This document shows, one piece after another, positions 23,691 through 34,966 of a stretch of 64,000 nucleotides of DNA (position 1 is its first letter; the number at the start of each line of letters is the position of its first letter). Location: positions 52,137,306 to 52,201,305 of the forward strand of contig OX421963.1 of NCBI GenBank assembly GCA_949128115.1, given 5' to 3'. The translations under genes were made by a program, and so were the position numbers. The stretch comes from Anaspis maculata (taxonomy: Eukaryota > Arthropoda > Insecta > Coleoptera > Scraptiidae). Below the pieces are notes generated by a model that was not told where the DNA came from, made no database searches, and saw only the letters and a list, made by a program, of their open reading frames with translations.

Positions 23691-24013
23691 TTCGATGAAA
23701 TTTGGAACATACCCGTATCTTGTACAGAGATCATAAATTAAATAGATCAAGAGTGCCTGTAAACTCAAAAACGTCTGTCGAAACTAGGGTAGGTAATCCT
23801 TACTGCTTTTGTAATAAATTTGTCAAACTTTGACAAGAACGATGCTAGTTCCGACAGACGTTTTCAAACTCACAGGCACCCTTGACCCATTTAATTTATG
23901 AACTCTTGGTATAAATACGCTCGTTTTCGTACACCATCCACTATGCGAATCCACCCGAAGGAAAATGCGCTGCTGAGCCTCAGGTCCTCGAGGGCATATT
24001 CACAACTAGCAAC
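23691..24013 (+). repeat. HINE remnant split by a TA-MITE
   Basis: Before the MITE, ATTTCGATGAAATTTGGAAC resembles the satellite core of HINE elements. After it, GGAAAATGCGCTGCTGAGCC and CTCGAGGGCATATTCAC match the 3' block. The insertion therefore separates core from 3' end. Confidence 0.5.
23725..23909. mobile_element. 185-bp TA-MITE, family of 50110-50469
   Basis: TA-CAGAGATCATAAATTAAAT at the left and ATTTAATTTATGAACTCTTGG-TA at the right. The interior shares TGCCTGTAAACTCAAAAACG and ACGACAGACG/CCGACAGACG motifs with the 360-bp copy near 50 kb. Confidence 0.75.
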
Positions 24014-24393
24014 TAGGAGCCGTATTCATACCCCGCTTTTAAGCTAAAAGCGCTATTAGAGCGATGCGCATTTAGGGGCATTTCTCATATTTCAGTGTTC
24101 CAAAATACAAATTAACTCGCAAATTAATTTCAATAAAGTACATACAATCGCTCCCAATCGCAATAATGTACCGGGTGTTTATAAACGTCTGTGATCGCAT
24201 CGCCTTTGGAATCCGCTTTCGATCACTACAATTGCGCCTGTTGCTGCATTTTTCGGCCTGACCCATGCCTGCCGCGATCACAGTTTCTTATAAACACCCC
24301 GTATTTTTGAACACTGAAATATGAGAAATGCCCCTAAATGCGCATCACTCTAATAGCGCTTTTAGCTAAAAGCGAGGTATGAATACGGCCCTA
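24014..24393. mobile_element. Inverted-repeat element (GCCGTATTCATACC ends) holding a nested TA-MITE
   Basis: Outer arms: GCCGTATTCATACCCCGCTT, GCTAAAAGCGCTATTAGAG and GGGGCATTTCTCATATTTCA on the left, reverse-complemented on the right (24300-24393). The arms are about 150 bp. No clear target duplication is seen. The centre has been split by the element at 24171-24301. Confidence 0.75.
24171..24301. mobile_element. 131-bp TA-MITE (CCGGGTGTTTATAA ends)
   Basis: TA-CCGGGTGTTTATAAACG...TTATAAACACCCCG-TA. A second copy at 25838-26520 has identical ends but is split by another insertion. Confidence 0.8.
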
Positions 24394-24630
24394 AGTGAAC
24401 TGATCTATTGTAATCGCCCTAATACGCACTCGAGGAATACTGCACTCGGTCGCTACACTTACTCGTGCGCAACTTTCCCTGCCTGCGTAATAATATGCTA
24501 CTTACTTCTCTTGTTACGAAATGTACATAATTATCCTTTTTTTACTTGCTTTTGACATGCCGTTGACTACCGCAGCTAGAGAGATTAAAATCACCCTCTA
24601 TATTAGTAATTTTATGCTTACGAAGATATT

Positions 24631-24781
24631 GGGCGCTTTCCATTTAAAACACTTTGTGTCGGTTTGTGTCATCTTGTGTTAGCTTGTGTCGATGACACAC
24701 AGCAACACAAATCAAATGGGACGCATTTGTGCCGATTTGTGTCGACACAAGTCGACTTGTGTCGGTAAATGGAAAGCGCCC
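24631..24781. mobile_element. 151-bp MITE packed with TTGTGTC motifs
   Basis: Ends GGGCGCTTTCCATTTA and TAAATGGAAAGCGCCC are perfect inverted repeats. Inside are five exact TTGTGTC, one GACACAA and several one-base variants. No target duplication was resolved. Confidence 0.7.
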
Positions 24782-25565
24782 GTTGTCAACGGTTCTACGC
24801 AACCCATGGAATGGGAAGGCGCTTATACGCTCATGTTGCACTGCGATATTTACTGCACCGTCCTATTGCGCTATATTGCCGTATGGCATGACATGTAGCG
24901 CCGCCGCGGAATGTGAAACTGTTGTGGGAGCGATTTAGTTAGCGAACATCTCACTAGATGACGCTCGTGTCGACTGAAAACATTTCAAAAACATTTTAAA
25001 TTTCCTTTACGTGGTGCCTCCATCACAACATGCACAACCAACAAATACACGAGAAATAAATAATGTCATCTCTTATGTCAAAACAAGTTGCCACAACCAC
25101 GTCAAAGTTGTCGTCTGCCAGCTGTCAAAGATCGCCACAAGACGTTCTTATTTTCACCACCATGGGCTCTGTGTGTCCTACGCGTTGACAGCTCAAGGTC
25201 ATGCACATATCCCATAGTACTTGTGCGCTTTGCGAATCCCCGCTGCGTCGGTCCAACTCCCTGTTCCTCCCAACCTCCGATGGCCCATGGTAAGTTATAC
25301 GCCAAGCGACTTATGCTGGTTTGCTGGAGAGACACTCTAAATCTAACCATTAGCGAATAATACGCACGTACATTTCTAAAGTAAAAAAAATTAGATATTG
25401 TTGTTTGTGCCGTAAGAGCAACGTTAAGCTATCCAAGCTGGCAGCTCTCCATAAGTAAGTCCACAAAACTTATTATTGCAAAAGTTAATAGGTGCCTTTG
25501 AATAATGTATCATCATATTTCGAAGGTTTCTCAACGATGCAATAATGCGCACAGCTTGGCTTGAT
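24782..25565. other. Unassigned sequence
   Basis: No repeat or gene is recognisable. Overlapping short frames on both strands near 25090-25360 have no domain. Confidence 0.35.
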
Positions 25566-26600
25566 TGAACTTTTTCAAATGTAAACCGATTTTGGTGAAA
25601 TTTGGATCACGCTTCCACGCTTGTGTTCTGCATAATAATTTTAATCATTCCAATGTCGGTTTCACGATTCGCCGCCATTTTGAACTTTTTCAAATGTTAA
25701 CCGATTTCGATGAAATTTGTATCGCACATGTGTTTTGCATAATTGTCAATCATTCCAATGTCGGTTTCACGATTCGCCGCCATCTTGAATTTCTTCAAAT
25801 GCTGACCGATTTCGATTAAATTTGTATGGCACTTGTACGGGGTGTTTATAAGAATCTGTGATCGCGGCAGGCATGGGTCAGGCCGAAAAACGCAGTAACA
25901 GGCGCAATAGGCTACTTCGTTTGGGCAGGTGCGCATGCTTGACGGCTCCAAATTTTGTAAACTTTCGTACACCTGTCAGTTGAATGGCAACGCTGCATGC
26001 TCTGTCTAGCCGCCTGACCAACAACTGGTTCCTGGCTGTCACTTCTATACATACCGTAAATGCATCTCTTCGTAGCTCCTTTGAACTTCCTTCTTGGTGC
26101 AGCCATTTTCAACAGGTTCTGTTCTTTCGACAAAACATGAGCAAAGGGAATGTAGGTCAGGTAGAAACGAGAAGTGACCATAATTATTGTCACAAGTGAC
26201 AGTTGGCGCCGATGTCTTGTTGTTTTCAGCGCTGTTGCCATTTTTGTTGTTCCTGAACTTCCACAAATGATCATTGAATTTAATTCCAATGAAACATTTC
26301 CTTTGAATATAAAAATTGTATCTAACATTCAACCAAATTATTTGTGAAATTTTAGGTGCACTACAAAAAAATTTTGTGTTAATTTTCAATATTGGTGTAC
26401 GAAACTATGAAATTCGCGCCAGACATGCGCACTCAAAAAAACCGAAACGAAGGGACCTATTGTAGTGATCGAAAGCGGATTCCAAAGGCGATGCGATCAC
26501 AGACGTTTAAAAACACCCGGTATTTTGCGTATATATTATTGATTTCAATGTCGGTTTCACGATTCGCCGACATCTTGGCCGCCATATTGTATTTTTCTTT
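25566..26600 (+). repeat. HINE-type satellite remnant, about 2.5 units, interrupted by nested MITEs
   Basis: Units near 25566, 25682 and 25788 share AACCGATTT(C)GATGAAATT, CATTCCAATGTCGGTTTCAC and GATTCGCCGCCATCTTGAA. After the inserted element the pattern resumes at about 26535 (CAATGTCGGTTTCACGATTC, GCCGACATCTTGGCCGCCAT). The unit length of about 105-115 bp and the GCCGCCATCTTG core resemble the 118-bp satellite at 37.8-39 kb. Confidence 0.65.
25838..26520. mobile_element. TA-MITE (131-bp family) enlarged by a nested insertion
   Basis: Ends CGGGGTGTTTATAAGAATCT and ACGTTTAAAAACACCCGG, both next to TA. Compared with the intact copy at 24171-24301 it is broken at CACTACAAT/TTGCGCC by a segment of about 540 bp (25908-26457) whose ends are AGGCTACTTCGTTTGGG and CCGAAACGAAGGGACCT. 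The junction duplicates AT. The inner segment has imperfect inverted ends of about 70 bp that include TGCGCATG. Confidence 0.75.
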
Positions 26601-27388
26601 TTTTGTAATTTGCTTCTCAACAGTAGGTGCTTTCCTTTTACAACCTGAACTAAGTATTCTGACCTTAGTTGTTAGTGGTTCTCACTTTCGCGCATGCGAT
26701 TTCTCGCTCTTTCTCTCTCTAACTTAGATCAGATCAGTGAGTTTTGTGCTAAAAGGAAAGTACCTAGTATTAGAATTATATTCCCGGGCTTTCGCTAGAT
26801 GATTGCCTACGTTGAGGCCTAGGTACTCTGGATCTTCCCCCGACAACAAGGTGGGTTGCGCGGGAAGGCCCACGTGTGGGTGTTTCTTCATTTTTTGGTG
26901 AACATTTTGGAACAAAAACTGAACAAGTTTCTTTTTTCCATTAAATCAGTGTTTTCTTGAGAGATTGAAGTATAAATTGGTGTTTCCACTATAAATTATG
27001 TCGGAAATAAAATGTAATTATCGGACATCTTTCAGATCTTATTGTAAATAAGACAGTCTACTCTTTCAACTTCTTGGGCGCCATCTTGAATCCGCCATCT
27101 ACGCAAAAGTGGAAATAGTGTATGGTGATTGTCAAGACAGTAATATGGAATCATTCAATTACACAAAGGACAATCTTGGGACGAAGCAATGACTTCTTCG
27201 CCGAAAAAAAAGACTTTTTTAACACTTGATGGCGATTATTCAAAGTTTCCAAGCCCGAATTTCAGAGACTTTTCCCATGCCATTTATGACAATAATCGAA
27301 GAAGTTTGTGCACAAAACTTTCAGCTCTCCACTAATTTTCCCGAAGAATGACATAGTGACTCGACTACAAACTTTCAAGAATATAGCC
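26601..27388. other. Unassigned sequence
   Basis: Nothing recognisable apart from a CGCCATCTTGAATCCGCCATC patch near 27079. Confidence 0.35.
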
Positions 27389-27905
27389 CTTACACACAGG
27401 GGCGGCGGAACGTCATAAATATTGGGGGGGCCAATTATTCAGATGGCTAATGGGAAAAGCAGGGGGCCCGTGGGGCCGCAGCCCCCCGGTAAAGCGCCGC
27501 AGGCGATTTTTTTTAAATTGGGGGGGGGGGTTCTCACTTAAATTGCCCCTCTTCGCAGAGATTTAAAATATCCAATTTTTTATTTGGCCCCAAAAACTCG
27601 AGAAAATGTGATGTTATAAATTCAAAAGTGAATCAATCGTAAAGATAAACTAGATAAATTTTATTGCAATCCTACAATATTAATGATGGGGGGGCTTTCA
27701 CGCTCGAAAAATTTGTACACCACTGCTCATTTCTCGGCAGTGTGGCCACTGCAGAGAGCCACTGCCCACATTTCCTAGCACTGCCCACAATTTATTGAAC
27801 ACTGCCGAATTCAGCCACCAATACACAATATTGCGCGGAAGTGGCGCTCCGACACGGATGTCATGCGAACTAAGAAAACGGTGACAAGTTATCATCGCGC
27901 ATGTT

Positions 27906-28107
27906 CAGGGCCGCTATTCTCAAATCGTGTGAGAAAAGTTCCTGGGAGTAAAATACATTCCGCAGTACACTGATGTAGCGAATGTTGCCTAAAAACCACT
28001 GTTGCCTAAAATCGTGGTTTTTAGGCAACTTTCGCTACAGAAATGTAGTACGGATTATATAAAACTCCCAGGGACTCTTCTCACACGATTGAAGAATAGC
28101 GGCCCAG
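27906..28107. mobile_element. Palindromic MITE, about 200 bp, inside hAT-2
   Basis: GGGCCGCTATTCTCAAATCG and TGTGAGAAAAGTTCCTGGGA pair with the 3' side (TCCCAGGGACTCTTCTCACA, ATAGCGGCCC). The centre CTAAAAACCAC...GTGGTTTTTAG extends the palindrome. No target duplication is evident. Confidence 0.7.
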
Positions 28108-29134
28108 AATTCGACAATGACATTGATTTCTGTGTTTGACGTTGACATTTTGTCCAGTTTTATCAGCAACTTGTGAAGCCTTCCGATTTAAAATGGATAT
28201 TCGGCGGTCGAAAAAGTGTGTGTCACTCAGAGGACCGACTGTCGCCACTCCATGCTGTCGTCAATACAATACAGCACTGATTAAATGAAATATCCCCAGA
28301 CAATTTTGCGGTAAATTTGAATGTTATGGTTGAAGTGTTCCATGTTTTTTTTATTTCGTAATTTGGGGCATTTGGGAATGACCCCTCACATATGTGCTTT
28401 CATGAATAGGTTGCGAGGGTTACACCGATTTTTCTATGTAATCACTTCTACTTGAAAACGACGCATAATCCATTAAGCTTAGTTTGAGAAACACCTATTT
28501 TACAGCGTAACATATGGAAGACTTAGAACGAATCACCTAGTTTTTTAGCGCATGCGCTAAGCGGTCACGCAATATTGTGTATTTTAGCCTTCTCTTATTT
28601 AAAATAAAATAACACGTGAATAAGCGATTTCCGTAAGCGCGGTAATTTTTCAACATCAAAAAATGATATTCTCGGAAGCTCTGGCTCAATAACTCCGGAT
28701 CACACAAAGATGATTCGGGTGTCAAATTGTAGCTAAAGAATTCAGTCTGTTTTAATGTCCACGATAACATTTCTATTTCATTTCTACCACAATTTGGATA
28801 CTGTCAAAAACTTGTTTTTTGAACTTAATTTTTGAATATGGCGGCGCCAGCTGCAAAAATATTAATCGGAAAAGTGCGAATTCAGAAAAGGCACATCAAA
28901 ATTCACAAGGATGTGAAATTTGAACAAAATCAAAAAAACTTTGAAAAACTTTTTTATGAAATTAAAAAAAAATTGTTTTGACATTGTATTTTTTTAATGG
29001 TGGGTCAAGATCGAGACTAAGATTTAAAAAAAAATCATTTTGCTACAGAATAAGTTATCTGAAGTCAGTATCTTCAGATACTATCTTCAGTACTGTAGAT
29101 ACTGTAGATAGTAAATAAAAATGATACATGAACA

Positions 29135-29254
29135 ATCCACCTTTCCTATGACAGAAATCACTAGCGCGCATACCTCATCTAGTACAAACGGCTACTACAG
29201 ACCGCTAGTTCTGGGTTTACAGGTATGCGTGAAACTTTCATGGGAAAGGTGGAT
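29135..29254. repeat. 120-bp imperfect inverted repeat inside hAT-2
   Basis: ATCCACCTTTCCTATGA and CGCGCATACC pair with GGTATGCGTG and TCATGGGAAAGGTGGAT. It is probably a small MITE; the target site is not clear. Confidence 0.55.
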
Positions 29255-31968
29255 TTTTTTATGACCGTGGCAAATTTATTTTGACGCCTTCACTATTGTA
29301 TTCGCCTGTGGCAGATGTCAATGTTCCCCCATCTTTTTTCATGATCTTTGATATTTCAGAAACCGATTCAGACATACATGGTCATATAAATTCTCACAAA
29401 GCCGGACAAGACAAGGCTATTTGATACCTTGTCTTGTGCCTTGTGCACCTAGATAATTTCCGCCATTTTGGAAAAAGCCCAAAGAGGAGAGGGGGGGGGG
29501 GGCATTTAAATCCTGAAGGACGAAAAAAGAAGCACTGCGGGTCAAATGTGTCTCAGTTATGATCCTGCAAAGTGGTTTGCCTTTATCATCATTTGCAACT
29601 TGTTTTTTTTTTCTACCACGTCCACTACCACTGCCTCGTCTACTGCAAAAATTGCTTTGCTCTAACTTGAAGGTACGTATAGTTGTATCGCCATTGGGAG
29701 TGTCACACTTAGAAATGAAAAGCGAGGGGTAAAATATTATTCTTTTTTCCCCAAATAGCTGTACATTGCTGTACATTGTTTACGTGGAAAGTTTAAATAA
29801 TTTGAAACACCCAAATCGAGACCCAAATTTAAAAATAGAAACATTATAAAGCTAAGAAAAGACCAATGGCTGAAAATAATCTGTCTGTATTATTTTTCAC
29901 TTCGTCTTAAGGCAACGTGAACAATGCTCTCCAGCCATAGACAATACAACACGTTGAATAAACAAAAACAAGACAAAGAATGTTTCTTTGGTGGGCCTAA
30001 TTGTAGGTATCATTGGCTTGACAAGATGTCAATTGTAAATTACGCAAAGTCAATGATGCAATTGGGCCCTGGTCCCGGTCCTGATATACACTAGTTTCGG
30101 ATGATCTAGTAGACATAAATCACAATTTAGCTATTTATGGCACAATAAGAAACGACACCACATTGGTTTCCATGGTTACGAGATCAACGCACCATCCTCT
30201 CCGCTACCTCAGCGCATGCGTATATGGTCGCTATCGTCGCCACTGCCGGTCATTGCCCAACACTGCCGAGGACTGCAGCGGACACTGCCGTCGAATTTTT
30301 CACTGCCTAAGATCACTGCTCACACTGCCGTCATTATGCAGACACTGCCCAAAATATTAAGACACTGCCGACACTCCAAATGTCACTGCCGACACTGCAA
30401 ATGTCACTGCCGCCAATTTGTACACCACTGCCGAGTGTGAAAGTCCCCCTAATTAATGATCAAAAACAAACATAAAGAGAACACTGAACAATCACAAAAA
30501 TCAAAACATTTCTGAACGTACGTTTAGGTACCTGAGGTACCTCCTAAACTTACTAACTACTTTAGCAGTTGGCACCTAAGTAAATACAAAAAGTTACCTA
30601 CTGAACTACAGGACGACAATCAATAAAGCCCCTCATGATTAGGTATCATGATATACCACTGATATTTGATACCTACATGTAGGTAGGGTACAAGTCCGCA
30701 AGTCGTAGGTACTACAATAACAGCGGCATTGCCAATTTTGCGGTTACCTACCTAGGTATCTAGTTGTATTTACATAGTACAGTAGACATTTTGATCTCTA
30801 GATAGTCTAAATTACTAATAAAACTTTAGGTACCTACTGGTCTTTTCTTCCCAAAAAAATCTGTAATTTTCCTGGTGCTCATGATGAAATCAGGAAGTAG
30901 CTCATTCACCACGAAGCACAGATTGTAAAATGTGAAATACCAAATACAAATTCTGGTAATTAGACACTCCGTGCACCCTCCACAAAGATCCGCATTCGCA
31001 TTTTTTTAAGTTAAATGTTTGCAGTGAGTGTGCGACGAAGAAAGCTGATCAACCTCCGAATAGTGATCGAGTATGGATCTTTTCATACCGCTCTTCCTAG
31101 AAATCCTAGATGAGAGTTCTATTCGGGGTGCGTAATTTATTACTTCCACGAATTTAATTCTTGATACAGAAAATTCGATCGTTTCTTGGCACATGGAAAA
31201 TAAGCTTTTATACCAGTTTTACCCAATTTATTATTTGAAATGGATATTGTTGTAGGTAAGTAAAAGAAGGAAAAATTATCGGACTTTTTTAATATTGGGG
31301 GGGCATGGTCCCCTCATATCTAGGATTGGGGGGGCCAAGGCCCCCCTGGCCCCCCCGGTTCCGCCGCCCCTGCTTACACATCCACATGCATCTTTGTCTG
31401 ACTTGACATAAGGTTATGGTTTTGCTACAAAATTCCTGTTTGCATGTTGTTCGATGAGTGGCTTTTGCGTTGCGTAGTACGAAGTTAAAGAATGAATCTC
31501 GGGTGCATGGCCAAATGGAACCGAGGAGGGGAGGAGGATGCCATCGACATCCCGGCTTGATGGGGCGTATCTCGTATACCATAATATGGCGGGAAAAGAA
31601 TAGTATTTTCTGTGGTCCATAGTATAGGTAGGTATGATAGTAACTGCGCAGTGGTTTGTTGATGTTTAGGTCTTGTTGGCTTTTGGGTGGATGCGGGTGT
31701 TTGTGAGGTGCTGCGGGGTCCCGTCAAGAATGCGGTCGCTGCTGCTGCTGAGGCTATATACCCATGGCTTGCCCATTGCCTGCCGCGGCAATGACCAAGG
31801 AGTGTCTGTTGTTGCAGCGGGACATGCATACATGTATGCAGTCCGGTCCTTCCAGGAATTCTTTTCTTTTCTTCTCTGTTCTTGCTGCTGCCCTGTTGTG
31901 TGTGTATGCCGCTCTGGCGCGGCGTCGTCCGCATAAGCGGTCTGCTTCGTTTCTAAACAACCAATAAG

Positions 31969-32016
<48 letters not shown>

Positions 32017-32744
32017 ACACAGCAGAGCTCACCAGATAACGAACGCTCTGAGACAGCTCTACCATCATCCACTCTCCCAACAAACTAACTACGCAGTGGG
32101 TAAAACGAAAGCGGAAATTTCTACTACCATGAGCAGTAGCCATCAACAGTCCCAGACCAAAACAGTCTTCGGCGTCATTACCACTGGTTGATATCACTGA
32201 TAATGCAATCACAAACTGAAACCAACAACTTCAAGGGATGATCTGGCCGAGAGAAACTGTTGCACTGCCCAGTGGTGTTGATTTTGCGTTCTCGGCGTTT
32301 TCAACGCAACAATTACAGAGAAAACGCAATTGGCAGAGAATTACCTGTGGTATTACTTGTATGGTGTACACTGAACGAATAGTTTCGGTTATGAATTACT
32401 GTTCTGCATCTGAAAAATGTAAAATAAGAACCCAAATTAACCAAAAATCGTCGAAAAGTTGCAGTTAAAATAATGGGGTGCTTCCGAGTCGGTGTTTTGA
32501 TCTCGAAGTAGAAGACCTTTTGTTGTAAGTGGCAAAAATGTTTTCCAAAGTAGTCACAGCTCCCACACGCCAAATTTTTGGCGTACAAATAGTACCAATC
32601 CTTCGGTACCTACTTCTGAAGGCACCTAGTTATATTTCTACAGCCAGCCTCGTGTCTCTGTTATTTCTAGTTATTGGGGTTGAACGTTTCACTGTCCCAG
32701 GTTCAATAACCACGGGAATATTATATTAAATGTAACAACATTCC

Positions 32745-32870
32745 AGCAGAAGCAGTGTCCGTCTCTCCGTATACCCAGCGTCCTTGTGGTCGGGTTGGTG
32801 CATGAGCGCTGCTGGGTCGCTGGGCATTCCTTTCATTGAAGAATGCCCCTCGAGGTTATACGGACACAAA
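32745..32870 (+). repeat. Left copy of an inverted pair carrying a conserved hairpin
   Basis: It contains GCGTCCTTG, GTTGGTGCA and a hairpin with stem GGGCATTC/GAATGCCC and an 11-base loop, followed by CCTCGAGG. The right copy (33120-33245) reads the same order on the minus strand. Confidence 0.5.
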
Positions 32871-33119
32871 CATTCCGCCTGCTCTCCACCTCATCCTCTC
32901 TGACCGTCATGGCAGCAGCAGCCTCTACACAAGCTGGTTAGAAAAGTACGAAACTTGTGAATATAATTATGCTAAAACAAGCTAAAAATTGAAAGAAAAA
33001 CTATTGAACAAGAATCAAAATATGCAACATAACATACACCGAGTATCAGGGGGCAGTATTCTAGTTGCGTCAATTTATAAATACTGTATTAAAGTTACAA
33101 GTGAAGAACCGGAGGGATA

Positions 33120-33245
33120 TCTCTATCTAGTGTCGCCTGTTGGGTGCCCCGAGGGGCATTCCTTACCAGAAAGAATGTCCGGCGAACTGCACCAACTACC
33201 AAGGACGCCGGTTCAAGGAAATGCTTTCTGCTTGAAACTCTTGAA
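33120..33245 (-). repeat. Right copy of the hairpin-bearing inverted pair
   Basis: On the minus strand: AGCAGAAAGCA, GGCGTCCTTGGTAGTTGGTG, then stem GGACATTC/GAATGCCC with an 11-base loop, then CCTCGGGG. The loop differs from the left copy while the stem is kept by a G:T-compatible change. Confidence 0.5.
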
Positions 33246-34966
33246 CTGCGTGCCTGCTATTGAATTTGGAAATTCCTATCAATGAGCTGTTCTACATATT
33301 TTTGTATATTTCCCGTACAACTTCGGATATGTGAAGTATGTTGTTTGAAGAGTGATAATAGTGCACCAGTTTATTGCTGTGAGGAAAGAGGAAGTTGCCC
33401 AATCACGCACCGATCAACCTGGAATACGACACTTGATTGTGTGCATGTTTGTCGATGAATGGGGTTTTTCACACCATTGAGCGATGATAACGTTTATAGT
33501 AAAGGAGAAAATAATGAAGATTCGTGAATGAACGTCATATCTTTGAGTTCTCGAAGGTTAAGCGATAGTGTAGTAATGAGAATAAAATGTCGCTTTTTTA
33601 TGCACGATAGAAAACCTGCTTGGAGCACAGCGTATATCTGCGGAGGCAGCTCAGTATGTTATTGTTTTCTCCTCTCCCATAATCACAGGGCGGTAAGTTA
33701 CAAAATTGTGGGTGAAGTCGTCTCGAGAATCGAGATAATAACATTCGTAGATCTAATGCCATTCATATGGGTTGTGAAACCTATACGCATGGAAGGGTGC
33801 AAGAAAGAAAGGAGCACCCTTGGAATTTTTCAGCGGTGTGCACCCAATGAATTACATGAAAAAATATAAATAAAGTACGTTGTCGTCTATTAAATTAATT
33901 AACGGTTCCGCTGTCGCCACCAACAGCGAATGAACACCACGCCAAGAGCAAAGCAATGATGATGGCAAGTGCGTCGGTGGCATTGACCCAGGGGCCGCCC
34001 AAGTTGAGTATGTTCAGAGAGCTGTTATATAACGGGGTTCGTATTGTACACAACAAGCGACGCTGGTTGTAGAAAACGGCGTTATGGATGGACCTTGAAC
34101 TTCCTTGACTTCTTTTATCGATTCCACCCTTTTAAATCTTGAGGTTAGACATTGTCGAATTTCATTTATGATTTCGAGCTCTAGACAAGGGTAAAAAGAA
34201 TGTTATGGCGAAGCCCTGAGCCTGGAAAAGAGCAATTGAAGGACGAAAGGTAAAAAAATGAAGTTCCCACGATCATATACTCAGGACCATCACACAAAAA
34301 TCCCATGACAAGTCCAAATTTTCGCAGAACAGACCACCCCACGCGCGGGGTTTTGTGACCGGGTGGAGGTGGAGATGAAACTTTATATTTATCGTGCCAT
34401 ACGGGGTTGCGCGAGCAGAGAGTCGTCCTTCCACGAAACGCCGATTGTGGATTCACTTGCCGACTTCAGACCAAAATCGACCCCCGTAACTTAGAATAAA
34501 TCAACCAGGTCCTTTCTGATGGTTTTTCTTTCCTTTTCTTTTATTTTTTACTTTTAGCTGTTGCTTTATTCTCAGTTCTATTCAACAGACAGCTAGAAGA
34601 TTGGCAGAAACGCAACGCATACGTTTCTGCCAAGGAAGCACAAGAATGCAGACACCGGCTTTAGCGCCTTGAATAATATTTCAGAGCGGCACCCGATTAT
34701 GTCCATACAGGTCGAACTACCAACAACCAACAACCATCGACCAGTGAAATCGAGATAAATAAGTGTGTCTCACGTTATTATTGGGCTGTTATGCCCACAT
34801 TGTACAATTTCTACTTCGCGCGCCCACCAATTTTTTACTTTACAACGAGCGGTGAAATGACGACGCGAAAAAAAAATAAGAATCGTGAGAACGCCTTAAT
34901 TTTTGAGGTTCTCGGTAGAAAACATGATTTACGAGATCATTGCCGTTCGTTATAATAATATAGGTA

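Larger units (their letters stand above)
27687..30451. mobile_element. hAT-2: nested hAT-type element with subterminal CACTGCC arrays
   Basis: Flanked by ATTAATGA at 27679-27686 and 30452-30459. Ends TGGGGGGGCTTTCACGCTCG and CGAGTGTGAAAGTCCCCCTA are imperfect inverted repeats. Three CACTGCC motifs plus one GGCAGTG lie within 130 bp of the left end, and ten exact CACTGCC copies lie at 30237-30433 by the right end. hAT transposases are known to bind arrays of short subterminal motifs. No intact transposase is visible; a 119-codon minus frame (29417-29776) has a Gly/Arg/Lys-rich centre but no hAT signature. Confidence 0.8.
27397..31372. mobile_element. hAT-1: non-autonomous hAT-type element with 8-bp duplication CTTACACA
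   Basis: Ends CAGGGGCGGCGGAAC and GTTCCGCCGCCCCTG are perfect 15-bp inverted repeats, flanked by CTTACACA at 27389-27396 and 31373-31380. An 8-bp duplication with CAGGGG-type ends is diagnostic of the hAT superfamily. The G-rich subterminal regions also mirror each other (TTGGGGGGGCC). No hAT transposase (BED finger, RW motif) is seen in any frame; the interior is occupied by hAT-2. Confidence 0.85.
31381..34964. other. Mostly unassigned sequence with a CA microsatellite and one inverted repeat pair
   Basis: A (CA)n tract lies at 31976-32013. The paired segments at 32745-32870 and 33120-33245 are listed separately. Open frames of 60-150 residues at 31.3-32.2 kb derive partly from the microsatellite and low-complexity Cys/Val runs. 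No gene is recognised. Confidence 0.35.

Noticed and set aside
29417..29776. hAT transposase remnant on minus strand
   Set aside because: Its position inside hAT-2 is suggestive, but no BED finger, catalytic or dimerisation motif is recognisable.
31485..32212. Overlapping 114-152-codon frames on the minus strand
   Set aside because: They pass through the CA microsatellite (CVCVC runs) and low-complexity stretches, with no recognisable domain.
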